Origin: an uncultured Phocaeicola sp.
Lineage (GTDB): Bacteria > Bacteroidota > Bacteroidia > Bacteroidales > Bacteroidaceae
Reading direction: 5' to 3'
Assembly (NCBI GenBank): GCA_944321335.1
Contig: CALUKX010000007.1
Span: 1-62,785 of the forward strand
Length of the DNA stretch: 62,785 nt
The notes below the pieces were generated by a model, which searched no databases, was not told the DNA's origin, and saw only the letters and a list, made by a program, of their open reading frames with translations. Positions 7,737-16,037 of this stretch are shown one piece after another. Position numbers and translations under genes: made by a program. Each line of letters starts with the position of its first letter. Position 1 is the stretch's first letter.

Positions 7737-9365
7737 TCAACTGTGATAGCCCGGATTTTGTGTAAGATTTTTATTCAAATCAAGCGTTCTTTTCGGTATC
7801 GGAAAGACGGTTGTATATCCGTTTTCTTCACCCGAAATACGCTGACGAAGATCGTATGATTGATGGAATTTGCCGAAACGTATCAGATCCTGACGTCTCC
7901 ATCCTTCCCATACCAGTTCCAGCAAACGTTCTTCAAGTATATTTTCCAAGGTAGCTGCCCTTCCCGACATTCCGGCCCGCGAACGGACTTCATTCAGTTC
8001 GGATGTTCCGTCCTCTCCGTTTCGAGTCTTTGCTTCCGACTTCATCAGCAACACATCAGCATAACGGTACAGCACGATATCGTTGTTGGGTAGACGGCCG
8101 TCTGAATAAGCGGTACGATCGACTTCATACTTAGCCATACGTGCTCCGGCTGTTTTTTCATACGGACTTCCTGTCAAATCAAGTTTCACTTCCAAAGGCA
8201 TATACTCCAATGTCGTTCCATTGTCGAGTACAACATCTTTACCATCCACAACCACCTTCCCGACCCAAAAGTTCAAGGCAAAACGTGTATCCTCCTGTGC
8301 AGTTCCGTATCCGAAAGTCTTGACGGTCGACAAGGTAGCGCACGGTCCGTTTTCAGATGCCCATCCGTATGCTCCACCATGATTGTAATGGATGGACCGG
8401 AAGAAATAATCGAACTGGTTGGAATAAAGATTCTTGTCCATCGGAATTGTAAATATGTTTTCCGATGAATTTTCATTGTTGACTGCAAAATTGGCTGCAT
8501 AAGATGATTCAAGTGTATATCCCGATTCGGCCAATTTATTGCAATAATAGATGCAGGTTTCCCATGCATTCTTTCTGTTTCCATCTACTTCGAAGAAGAT
8601 ATTCCTTCCATCAGGACGAATACCGTCGATCCAGTTATCATCGGAATAGGCTTCGGCATTCAAGGCGAGTTTCGCCAACAGGAAATATGCCACCGGAGCT
8701 GTTACACGTCCATAATTATTACCTTCCTTATTACTTTTTCCCGTAGGCAGATAAGGCAAGACCGATTGAAGTTCCTCGAAGATAAAGCGGAACACTTCAC
8801 TCCTTCCCGACTGCCTCACTTCCGTATGCGGAGTATCGTAAGAGGTAACTACAGGAACCCGTCCGAACATATCCATAATGTAAAAATAGAACATGGCACG
8901 AACAGCACGGACTTCGGCATTATTCACCAATTTCTGTTGTTCTGTAAGCCGGTAATCATACTTGTCGATCATGGCAAGCGACTTGTTGGCAAGCATTACC
9001 ACCTTGTACAGATACGTCCAAGTATTGTAAAGTGAAGCATCGTTTTCTGTCCATTGATGGAGATAGAGATTCGTCCAGAAACCGCCGTCGTACCAGTCGC
9101 CGCCACGGACAGGAATTATCACTTCATCGGTTGTCAACGTATTGTAATCATAGACTCCACGGCCGGTGCCCTGCAAGCCTTCACTTTCGGCCGAACCGCC
9201 GATATAGTTATAGAGGGTAGCTACCGCATTCACATAGATGTTGGTAGCGTTATCGTACATTTCTTCCTCAGTCAGCTGGTCTTTCGGATCCTGATCCAGA
9301 CAGGAAGCGAACGAAACCGCCATCAGGATAAGGGCTGAAATATAATAGATTCGTTTCATAGACAT
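7737..9365 (-). CDS. SusD/RagB-family outer-membrane nutrient-binding lipoprotein (locus A)
   Basis: This 542-aa lipoprotein (signal ending SFASC, then LDQDPKDQLTEEE) is the surface glycan-binding partner of the SusC-type transporter just upstream. Family hallmarks are NAEVRAVRAMFYFYIMDMFG in the N-terminal TPR part, GRVTAPVAYFLLAKLALNAEAY, and the C-terminal LLMKSEAKTRNG...LNEVRSRAGM with ERLLELVWEGWRRQDLIRFGKF. It starts 7 bp after the SusC stop, so the two are an operon. Nearby GH5_7-like and esterase genes suggest a mannan or acetylated hemicellulose target, which is inference. An alternative start is the methionine at residue 3. Confidence 0.93.
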   Translation of the reverse strand: MSMKRIYYISALILMAVSFASCLDQDPKDQLTEEEMYDNATNIYVNAVATLYNYIGGSAESEGLQGTGRGVYDYNTLTTDEVIIPVRGGDWYDGGFWTNLYLHQWTENDASLYNTWTYLYKVVMLANKSLAMIDKYDYRLTEQQKLVNNAEVRAVRAMFYFYIMDMFGRVPVVTSYDTPHTEVRQSGRSEVFRFIFEELQSVLPYLPTGKSNKEGNNYGRVTAPVAYFLLAKLALNAEAYSDDNWIDGIRPDGRNIFFEVDGNRKNAWETCIYYCNKLAESGYTLESSYAANFAVNNENSSENIFTIPMDKNLYSNQFDYFFRSIHYNHGGAYGWASENGPCATLSTVKTFGYGTAQEDTRFALNFWVGKVVVDGKDVVLDNGTTLEYMPLEVKLDLTGSPYEKTAGARMAKYEVDRTAYSDGRLPNNDIVLYRYADVLLMKSEAKTRNGEDGTSELNEVRSRAGMSGRAATLENILEERLLELVWEGWRRQDLIRFGKFHQSYDLRQRISGEENGYTTVFPIPKRTLDLNKNLTQNPGYHS

Positions 9366-9372
9366 ACAGGAA

Positions 9373-12066
9373 TTAGAATTGGATACTAAGGCCTAATGAA
9401 TAGGTGCGATATACCGGATAGTTACGTTTGTCGTCAATGCCCAAGGTACTGTTTACCACGTAACTGTTTATCATCGGCGTGAGTCCGCTGTAACCGGTGA
9501 TGGTTGCCAGGTTATTGATGCTGCACGAAACACGCAACGAACGGATAAAAGGCGATTTGATCGGGATATGATACCCCAAGGTCAGGTATTCGAAGTTGAC
9601 ATAGTTACCGCTTTCCAACCAATAATCGGATACGTTCTGTCCGGCAATGTTCCGTTCTGGTGCCCCTTTCATGACGTTATAGTCGGGGAAACTGGCCATG
9701 TTATTGTACGACAGTGCCGTACCGTTAAAAATCTTGTGTCCGAAAGCGCCGTTGACCTGAAGTGCCACATCGAAATTCTTGTAACGGAAACTGATATTCG
9801 AACCGAGAGTAACCTTCGGAGTGGCCTGACCGGCAATGTAGCGGTCGCCTCCGTCGCTCAAGTCAACCTTGCCGTTTCCGTCCAAATCGGCTAAATCATA
9901 ACTCAGATGTCCGTGACCGTCGTCAACCAATCCTTTGCAGTGGGGCAGATAGAACACGCCCAACGGCTGTCCGACAATCTGATAGAGCACCGCATTGTCG
10001 CCACCTTTCTGTCCCGCTCCGTAAAGATAGCCCATCGGAGTAACGGGAGCTGCCGACATCTGCATGCCGTTATACATACCGTTCAACGAAATCAGCCTGT
10101 TCTTCTGGAACGACAGATTCATATTGATATTCAGTTCCATATCCTTCTTCATCAGCGGTGTAACCGACATTCCTATTTCCAGTCCCTGGTTCGACATGGA
10201 GCCGATATTGGCAAGGAGCTTGTCGTAAGCAAACGGAGGAACCGGCACATCGTATTCGTACAACATATCCGTGGTCTTTGAATAATAATATTCTGCCGTC
10301 AGGACCAACCGGTTCTGCCAGAATCCCAGATCGAATCCTACATTAAACGTGCTTCGGGTTTCCCATTTCAAATCGGGATTGGCATTCTTCAACGCAGCCA
10401 TCGTAACCGTAGGACTACCATAGGCCGATACCAATCCATTCGGCTGCCCCGTATCCAACGTAATATACGAAGAAATTCCACCCAAGTTGCCCGATCGCCC
10501 GTAACCTGTCCGAAGTTTCAACATCGAAATGAAACGCTGCGACTGCATGAAACGTTCCTTATGTACATCCCATGCCGCCGAAACCGAAGGGAAGAATCCC
10601 CATTTGTTATCCTCGCCTACCATCGATGAACCATCGGCACGCACCGTAGCCGAGAATGAATAGCGGTCGTACAACCGGTATGTGATGCTGGTCATGAACG
10701 AACCCAACGAAGGATCGGCATAACTGCTGCCCGTTCCTCCATACGGACGTGAAGCCGCCGCACCGAGATTGTCATATCCGAACTCATTGTTTGTGATACC
10801 TTTGGCATGCACCCAGAATCCCGTAGCCGTCTGTTTCTGAGACTCGCCGCTCACGCTTGCATCCAAGTGATGGATTCCCCACATATGCCGGTAATTCAAG
10901 GAAACATTGCCCAACCAGTCTTCACTCTTGAACTCTCCCCTGTAGATATTTCCTTGCGCCCATACCCATGTAGGACAAAACTGAGCAAGTTCGTTCGAGT
11001 TATAGGAGTAAGAACCGAAAACGGAAAGTTTAAGGTCGGGAATGATGGCGTAAGTAAGCCGGAGATGCGTATTGAATATCAGATTCTTTGCATCGTTCTT
11101 CTCCTTCAGCAACAAACCCGGAGGATTGATTTGCGAAGCTCCCGAATTCACCCGCCAACGCCCTTCGGCATCGGGTCCGTCGAGGAATGTCGGATTCTGT
11201 ACTGCGGCCGAATAGAAAAGTTTCTGCACATCGAACAAATCGTGTGCTTTCTGCGAAGAACCGAACACACCGAAATTACCGGTCAGCCTACCATCGAAGG
11301 CTGTCTGCGTTACATCAAGTTTGGCAACCAGATTCTGATAATCATTGCTCCTCACGATGGTATTATGGTCCATGAATCCGAAAGATGCACGATAATTCGA
11401 GGCTTCCGACCCGCCGCTGAACGCCAGGTGATGGTTCTGCACCCCACCCGTCCGTGTAATCGACTTGAAGAAATTGGTATTATAACCTCCGTCGTTATAT
11501 TCCAACCCCAGCCGTTTGGCCGTTGCCACATAAGCCGGTGCATCGAGCATCTCGATATAATCCGACATACGTTCGAAACCATAATTACCATCGTACGAAA
11601 TCTGGAATCCGCCGCCCGTACCTTTCTTTGTCTTCACTTCGATTACACCCGAAGCTCCCCGCGAACCGTATTGGGCGGTTTCGGCGGCATTCTTCAAAAT
11701 AGTAAAGCTCTCTATATCGGCCGGATAAATCATCGACAATGCCGCAATCGAAGAAGTTACTCCGTCGATAATCACCAACGGATCGTTTCCTCCCATGATA
11801 GACGTAGTACCACGCACACGCACGCTGTTCAACATCGCCATACGGTCGGCACCGTTTACTGTCACATTGACACCGGCAGCCTGGCCGTTCAACACCTCCA
11901 AGGCATTATTGGCCAGACGCTTGCTGAAACTTTTCTGATCGATAACTTCCGTAGAACCGCTTACAGACAATGTATCCTGCAGTTCACGTGTATGCTGGAC
12001 TTGTGCACCGACGGTAACACTGCCCATCAGAAATAAGATAAGGGGAATGAGATGTAGGTTTCTCAT
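9373..12066 (-). CDS. SusC/RagA-type TonB-dependent transporter, short form (locus A)
   Basis: The 897-aa outer-membrane beta-barrel should import oligosaccharides bound by its SusD partner, using TonB energy. The signal peptide (MRNLHLIPLILFLMGSVTVGA) is followed almost at once by the plug domain: LEVLNGQAAGVNVTVNG, VRVRGTTSIMGGNDPLVIIDG and RGASGVIEVKTKKG. The C terminus ends in a typical barrel strand (RTYSLGLSIQF). It lacks the roughly 80-residue carboxypeptidase-regulatory-like domain and the DEVVVVGYG segment seen in the second SusC of this window, and is about 200 residues shorter. DTLSVSG near residue 31 may serve as TonB box. Transcribed from a promoter about 210 bp upstream. Confidence 0.92.
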   Translation of the reverse strand: MRNLHLIPLILFLMGSVTVGAQVQHTRELQDTLSVSGSTEVIDQKSFSKRLANNALEVLNGQAAGVNVTVNGADRMAMLNSVRVRGTTSIMGGNDPLVIIDGVTSSIAALSMIYPADIESFTILKNAAETAQYGSRGASGVIEVKTKKGTGGGFQISYDGNYGFERMSDYIEMLDAPAYVATAKRLGLEYNDGGYNTNFFKSITRTGGVQNHHLAFSGGSEASNYRASFGFMDHNTIVRSNDYQNLVAKLDVTQTAFDGRLTGNFGVFGSSQKAHDLFDVQKLFYSAAVQNPTFLDGPDAEGRWRVNSGASQINPPGLLLKEKNDAKNLIFNTHLRLTYAIIPDLKLSVFGSYSYNSNELAQFCPTWVWAQGNIYRGEFKSEDWLGNVSLNYRHMWGIHHLDASVSGESQKQTATGFWVHAKGITNNEFGYDNLGAAASRPYGGTGSSYADPSLGSFMTSITYRLYDRYSFSATVRADGSSMVGEDNKWGFFPSVSAAWDVHKERFMQSQRFISMLKLRTGYGRSGNLGGISSYITLDTGQPNGLVSAYGSPTVTMAALKNANPDLKWETRSTFNVGFDLGFWQNRLVLTAEYYYSKTTDMLYEYDVPVPPFAYDKLLANIGSMSNQGLEIGMSVTPLMKKDMELNINMNLSFQKNRLISLNGMYNGMQMSAAPVTPMGYLYGAGQKGGDNAVLYQIVGQPLGVFYLPHCKGLVDDGHGHLSYDLADLDGNGKVDLSDGGDRYIAGQATPKVTLGSNISFRYKNFDVALQVNGAFGHKIFNGTALSYNNMASFPDYNVMKGAPERNIAGQNVSDYWLESGNYVNFEYLTLGYHIPIKSPFIRSLRVSCSINNLATITGYSGLTPMINSYVVNSTLGIDDKRNYPVYRTYSLGLSIQF

Positions 12067-12273
12067 AATGTATTAGTTTTCGTTCAACAAATCAACCGTA
12101 AACTTCGCCGCTCCCCGATCATGTCGGGAAACCGGCAACCGTTCTCCATCTTATCACCATCAAGTCCGCTTTTCTGCTCTCAGAAACAACGGTCCTCCAC
12201 ACTCAGGCTAACTAAAGCAAAGTCCTACTTGCCTCCATCCTCCGGATAAAGACATCATCATATTCACTAAATC

Positions 12274-12305
12274 CAAATATAAGAGAAACTATCATCTTTT
12301 GCAAA
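12274..12305 (-). promoter_or_regulatory. Promoter of the locus A susC-susD operon
   Basis: On the minus strand TTTG (12305-12302), a 20-nt spacer and TATATTTG (12281-12274) give a near-perfect Bacteroidetes promoter. The predicted transcript start is about 12267, leaving a leader of about 200 nt. Confidence 0.6.
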
Positions 12306-12414
12306 TCCAAGTAGAATAATTTTACCTGTTTCCCACCTGCACCTTCATTGGTGGAAGACATTCGCTACCTATTGCATATCTCTCCAGTTACATTTGATAA
12401 CAGACAAGCATCTT

Positions 12415-12511
12415 TTTATCGGTTGACTAATGTAGAACAATCAGTTGACTATAGTCAAACTGATTAGTTGACAGTAGTCAACATATCGGCTGACAATAGT
12501 CAACCGATAAA
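12415..12511. repeat. Phased GTTGAC-N4-GTCAAC inverted-repeat array flanked by a 13-bp inverted repeat
   Basis: Units start at 12422, 12444, 12467 and 12489, a spacing of 22, 23 and 22 bp. Unit 3 is the perfect GTTGACAGTAGTCAAC; unit 4 is GCTGACAATAGTCAAC; unit 2 contains the perfect palindrome TTGACTATAGTCAA; unit 1 has only a good left half. The outer edges TTTATCGGTTGAC (12415-12427) and GTCAACCGATAAA (12499-12511) are exact reverse complements. Two-turn phasing suggests cooperative binding of a dimeric protein between the divergent susC and GH5 promoters. The binding protein is unknown. Confidence 0.8.
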
Positions 12512-12693
12512 TATATCTTGAGTCATTACAAAAAAGATGCAGACGAATCAAGAACAATCTGCCTAGACTGATACATACCCAAACGGTTTGCCGCATGAAC
12601 GATTCACAGACTTTACAGCAGGATATCAGCCGGAAAGTAGACAAAGTATCAATTTAGGATAAGAAAATACCACCGCAATAATACCAATTCTTC

Positions 12694-12701
12694 TATCTTT
12701 G
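12694..12701 (+). promoter_or_regulatory. -7 box for the GH5 mannanase gene
   Basis: TATCTTTG matches TAnnTTTG, 31 nt upstream of the start codon at 12733. No TTTG at -33, which would fit a promoter needing an activator. Confidence 0.5.
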
Positions 12702-12732
12702 TATTTCTATGAAACCAAAACTAATCTGATAT

Positions 12733-14052
12733 ATGTTAAAACAATTCTTTTACTGCCTGGCAGCAGCCTCTCTCATGGTTGCTTGCGGAACAGGAAAACA
12801 GCAACCTACTGAGAACGAATTCGTGTATGTAAAGGACGGCCAATTCATCCGTCACGGCAAACCTTATTATTATGTGGGAACCAATTTCTGGTACGGAGCA
12901 ATCCTGGGTTCTGAAGGAACAGGTGGCAACCGCACCCGTCTTTGCCAGGAACTTGATTCACTCAAGGCATTAGGTATCGACAACCTCCGTATCCTGGTCG
13001 GAGCCGACGGACAACGTGGAGTTCCAACCAAAGTAGAACCTACCCTGCAGACAGCTCCGGGTGTATATAATGATACAATCTTAGCCGGATTGGATTATCT
13101 GCTTGCAGAAATGAACAAGCGTGATATGCTGGCAATCCTCTATCTGAACAATTCGTGGGAATGGAGTGGCGGATACGGTATGTATCTGGAATGGTCGGGA
13201 CATGGCAAGGCTCCGGTTCCGGCAGTCGACGGATGGCCACAATACATGGAATATGTAAAACAATACGCCAAGTCGGACAGTGCCCAGGCTATTTTCAAGA
13301 ATTATGTAAAAGACATCATTACCCGTACCAACCGCTATACAGGCAAGAAATATACCGAAGATCCGACCATCATGTCATGGCAGATCGGTAACGAACCTCG
13401 TGCGTTCGCCGATGAAAACAAGGAAGCTTTCGCCAACTGGATGGCCGACGTTGCCGCTTTGATCGACTCACTTGCACCGAACCAGCTGATTTCATCCGGT
13501 AGTGAAGGAAAGCACGGATGTGAACAAGATATCGCCTTGTTCGAAAAGATCCATTCGAATCCGCATATCGACTACCTGAACATCCACATCTGGCCGTATA
13601 ACTGGGGTTGGGCAAATAAAGACAGTCTGGTAGCCAATCTCGACAGAGCTAAGGAAAATACGGGAAAATACATTGCCGAACACATGGCCGTTGCCGAACG
13701 TTGCAAGAAGCCGGTAGTAATCGAAGAATTCGGTTATCCGCGCGACGGATTCCAGTTCGGTCTCGAAACACCTGTTACCTCCCGTAACGGATACTACGAA
13801 TACATCTTCAAAGAAGTACAGAAGAATGCAGCACAGAAAGGTCTGTTGGCCGGATGTAACTTCTGGGGATGGGGCGGTATGGCAATTCCGTCGAAAGAAC
13901 ATACCTTCTGGCAGGTTGGCGACGACTATTGCGGCGACCCGGCACAGGAAGAACAAGGTCTGAATTCCGTATTCATTTCGGATAAAGAAACTACAGCTTT
14001 GGTAAAATCGGCAAACGATGCATTGCAAGCTGCCGTAGAAGAAAAGAAATAA
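12733..14052 (+). CDS. GH5 (probably subfamily 7) endo-beta-1,4-mannanase lipoprotein
   Basis: The 439-aa protein carries a lipoprotein signal (lipobox cysteine at residue 17) and one glycoside hydrolase family 5 domain of the plant/fungal-like mannanase type. Diagnostic parts are KPYYYVGTNFWYGA at the start of the barrel, SWQIGNEPRAF with acid/base Glu220, and KPVVIEEFGYP with nucleophile Glu331. GH5_7 enzymes cut internal beta-1,4-mannosyl bonds. The residues after the cysteine (GTGKQQPTEN) lack an acidic cluster, so a periplasmic-facing location is more likely than surface display. It faces away from the susC-susD operon across the inverted-repeat array and ends at a strong hairpin. Confidence 0.9.
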   Translation: MLKQFFYCLAAASLMVACGTGKQQPTENEFVYVKDGQFIRHGKPYYYVGTNFWYGAILGSEGTGGNRTRLCQELDSLKALGIDNLRILVGADGQRGVPTKVEPTLQTAPGVYNDTILAGLDYLLAEMNKRDMLAILYLNNSWEWSGGYGMYLEWSGHGKAPVPAVDGWPQYMEYVKQYAKSDSAQAIFKNYVKDIITRTNRYTGKKYTEDPTIMSWQIGNEPRAFADENKEAFANWMADVAALIDSLAPNQLISSGSEGKHGCEQDIALFEKIHSNPHIDYLNIHIWPYNWGWANKDSLVANLDRAKENTGKYIAEHMAVAERCKKPVVIEEFGYPRDGFQFGLETPVTSRNGYYEYIFKEVQKNAAQKGLLAGCNFWGWGGMAIPSKEHTFWQVGDDYCGDPAQEEQGLNSVFISDKETTALVKSANDALQAAVEEKK

Positions 14053-14153
14053 TTCCGGATTGATACCAGTAGAAATAAATCTGTCGCCTTAGTTTCTGCA
14101 GACAACCAGATATGTAGAAACAAAAGAATCGGCAGAACAAAAAAACTCCTATA

Positions 14154-14190
14154 GGGTTGTGAAAGGCTTGAAGCCTTTTGCAACCCTTAT
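14154..14190 (+). terminator. Terminator after the GH5 mannanase gene
   Basis: GGGTTGTGAAAGGC and GCCTTTTGCAACCC form a 14-bp stem with two G-T pairs and a 5-nt loop, followed by TTATTTG. Confidence 0.75.
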
Positions 14191-14350
14191 TTGTTCCAGT
14201 TACCAGCGGATATTCTACATCTTGCAAATCATGTGAAAAGGTTGATAACTCAAGATCAGATCGTAAGAAGGAACGCCTGTCATAGAAAGAAAGTATCTGG
14301 AAAGTTTTGTAAGCGACAGAAAGCCATAACCACATGATATAAAACAATTA

Positions 14351-14383
14351 GCCCCCCGATGGAGCTTGATTTCATCGGAGGGC
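14351..14383 (-). terminator. Terminator after the esterase gene
   Basis: On the minus strand GCCCTCCGATG pairs with CATCGGGGGGC (11 bp, one G-T pair), followed by TAATTGTTTT. Confidence 0.7.
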
Positions 14384-14419
14384 TTCACTTGATTCTAACC
14401 TAAGTAGTCTTGATTCTAC

Positions 14420-15853
14420 TTACCAATCCCAATTATCAGTCCGGAACGGGTAAAGCGGGAGTTCACGCATATTCTTCACGTTTCCAACCTGGAAATCGCG
14501 GAAAGCATAGCGCACAGCTACCGGGTTAGCGACATCCGGGCAAGACACCCTGATTTTATTGTTATCATAGACTTCTGCCTGTGCCGGGTAGAACACATGG
14601 TCGTTGCCCGCCACCTCGAAGCCTTCCATACCTTTCATGCGGTTGAAACCATCATCTGCATTATCGAAACTCAAGATAATGGTATTGTCTTTTACTTCCA
14701 TCGAACGGTAAACAGGTCCTACCGAACGGATTCCCTGAATTCCATAGGTTTTCTCCAAAGCCAGATAAGCCAGACGATGACCTACCGTTTTCTTATCCTT
14801 CGGATGGATGTTCCATGCCTCATAAGGTTCCACAAGGTCGTTGGTACAAATCATTGCACTGTTCGGGATGATACTCTGTGCCTTGAACTGAGCCTCGCGA
14901 AGCAATGCGCTTCCTGTAGTCTTGCCGGCACCATAAGGAGCGATTTCTACATAATAGAAAGGCAATTCACCTTGTCCCCATTCCTTACGCCAGAGTTCTA
15001 CCATCGTCTTCAATCGTTCGGCATACGTATCATGTTTGCCGACATTCGATTCACCCTGATACCAAAGATAACCTTTGATGGTATAGTTTTCCAACGGATG
15101 CAACATACCGTTGTACATCAAAGTCGGACTCAGGTAATGCCACCAGTCGTGCGGTTCTTCCTTACGGATATCACGTTTCAAATCAATATCCGGATAGGTC
15201 TTGACGATACTTGCCGGCAACCATCCTTCCACCATAGATCCGCCCCAACTACAATTGATGATACCGATAGGAACATCCAACACCTGATTCACCAGCGTAG
15301 CGAAATTGAAGGCAGTCGCACTGAAGGCAGGAGCATTGGCAGGATTGCTCACCTTCCAGCTTCCCTTACAGTTATCGACCGGTTCGAGCTGTCCGTTCTT
15401 TTCGATGGTAGCCACACGGATTCCTTTCCACTGACCTGCGGTAGCGATCATTTCATTGGCGCCCTCTATCGGACAGTTCCAGAAACCGTTCAACGGCATC
15501 TCCATATTCGACTGTCCCGAACAGAACCACACTTCACCTATCAGAATATTCTGCAGTGTAGTATCTTCCCCATCAGAAAATGTAATGCTGTATGTATCGT
15601 AAGATGCAGCAGGAGTCGCAACTTTCAGAAGCCACTTTCCATCCTTATCCGCCTTTACCGTATAAGTCTGCTTCGACCACGAAGGAGTAACTTTAACTTC
15701 AGCACCCGCTTTGGCAGTACCCCAAAGCTTTACTTCGGTATTCTGCTGCAATACCATATTATCACTTAGAATCTCCGGCAGCAAAACTTTGGCAAATGCA
15801 CCGGCCTGTAAAAAGAGAGAAAGGCATAAAGCCGTTATCAGTCGTTTTTTCAT
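14420..15853 (-). CDS. SGNH-type carbohydrate esterase (sialate O-acetylesterase/SASA family)
   Basis: This 477-aa secreted protein (signal peptide ending GAFA) belongs to the sialate O-acetylesterase-like SGNH group. An N-terminal Ig-like beta domain (LLPEILSDNMVLQQNTEVKLWG) is followed by the catalytic part: WFCSGQSNMEMPL with the nucleophile Ser in GQSN, YLWYQGESN, and WNIHPKDKKTVGHRLA, which supplies the catalytic Asp/His region. The family name does not fix the substrate. Sitting among mannan genes, it may remove acetyl groups from acetylated glucomannan, which is inference from context. No export lipobox, so periplasmic. It follows its own start after 184 bp and appears to be a single-gene transcript. 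Confidence 0.87.
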   Translation of the reverse strand: MKKRLITALCLSLFLQAGAFAKVLLPEILSDNMVLQQNTEVKLWGTAKAGAEVKVTPSWSKQTYTVKADKDGKWLLKVATPAASYDTYSITFSDGEDTTLQNILIGEVWFCSGQSNMEMPLNGFWNCPIEGANEMIATAGQWKGIRVATIEKNGQLEPVDNCKGSWKVSNPANAPAFSATAFNFATLVNQVLDVPIGIINCSWGGSMVEGWLPASIVKTYPDIDLKRDIRKEEPHDWWHYLSPTLMYNGMLHPLENYTIKGYLWYQGESNVGKHDTYAERLKTMVELWRKEWGQGELPFYYVEIAPYGAGKTTGSALLREAQFKAQSIIPNSAMICTNDLVEPYEAWNIHPKDKKTVGHRLAYLALEKTYGIQGIRSVGPVYRSMEVKDNTIILSFDNADDGFNRMKGMEGFEVAGNDHVFYPAQAEVYDNNKIRVSCPDVANPVAVRYAFRDFQVGNVKNMRELPLYPFRTDNWDW

Positions 15854-15975
15854 AATTTAAGTTATACAAAGATTAAATCAATCAAGAAAATCATTATCTG
15901 ATTCGATGTTCTAAAAATACAAAATATTTCTGACATACCCGACAAAAGACAGGAAGAATTTCCAAAAACGAAAAA

Positions 15976-16007
15976 CCCCGTGCCTATTCTCACGAATAGC
16001 CACGGGG
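15976..16007 (-). terminator. Terminator at the end of the GH26-GH130-GPH-epimerase operon
   Basis: CCCCGTG/CACGGGG and CTATTC/GAATAG form a 13-bp stem with one mismatch and a 4-nt loop. The minus strand continues with TTTTTCG. Confidence 0.85.
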
Positions 16008-16037
16008 AAAATTATGTATTAAGGTGTATAAAGCCTA

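Larger units (their letters stand above)
12067..12732. other. Intergenic regulatory region between SusC (locus A) and the GH5 gene
   Basis: This 666-bp gap between two divergent genes holds a minus-strand promoter (12274-12305), a phased inverted-repeat array (12415-12511) and a plus-strand -7 box (12694-12701). The stretch 12067-12267 would be a susC leader of about 200 nt and includes a small CCCGA/TCGGG hairpin. I see no convincing gene. A 67-codon minus-strand frame across the repeats is judged spurious. Confidence 0.7.
14053..14419. other. Convergent intergenic region with two terminators
   Basis: This 367-bp gap between the GH5 gene and the esterase gene contains one terminator for each (14154-14190 and 14351-14383). 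I see no gene or other element in the rest. Confidence 0.7.

Noticed and set aside
10807-12036. 409-codon plus-strand open frame inside the short susC
   Set aside because: It is antisense to a clear SusC reading frame, has no recognisable domain and a His/Arg-rich composition typical of the reverse strand of a coding gene.
12415-12511. CRISPR array
   Set aside because: The repeats are 16-bp palindromes every 22 bp with 6-bp gaps, too short for spacers, and no cas gene is present.
12415-12511. Invertible (phase-variable) promoter flanked by inverted repeats
   Set aside because: The exact 13-bp repeats would allow it, but the 71 bp between them contains no TAnnTTTG box in either direction and no recombinase gene is nearby.
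12441-12644. 67-codon minus-strand frame across the inverted-repeat array
   Set aside because: Cysteine-rich, no ribosome or promoter support, and half of it is made from the palindromic repeats.
14597-15769. 390-codon plus-strand open frame opposite the esterase gene
   Set aside because: The minus-strand frame has intact SGNH motifs and a signal peptide; the opposite frame has none.
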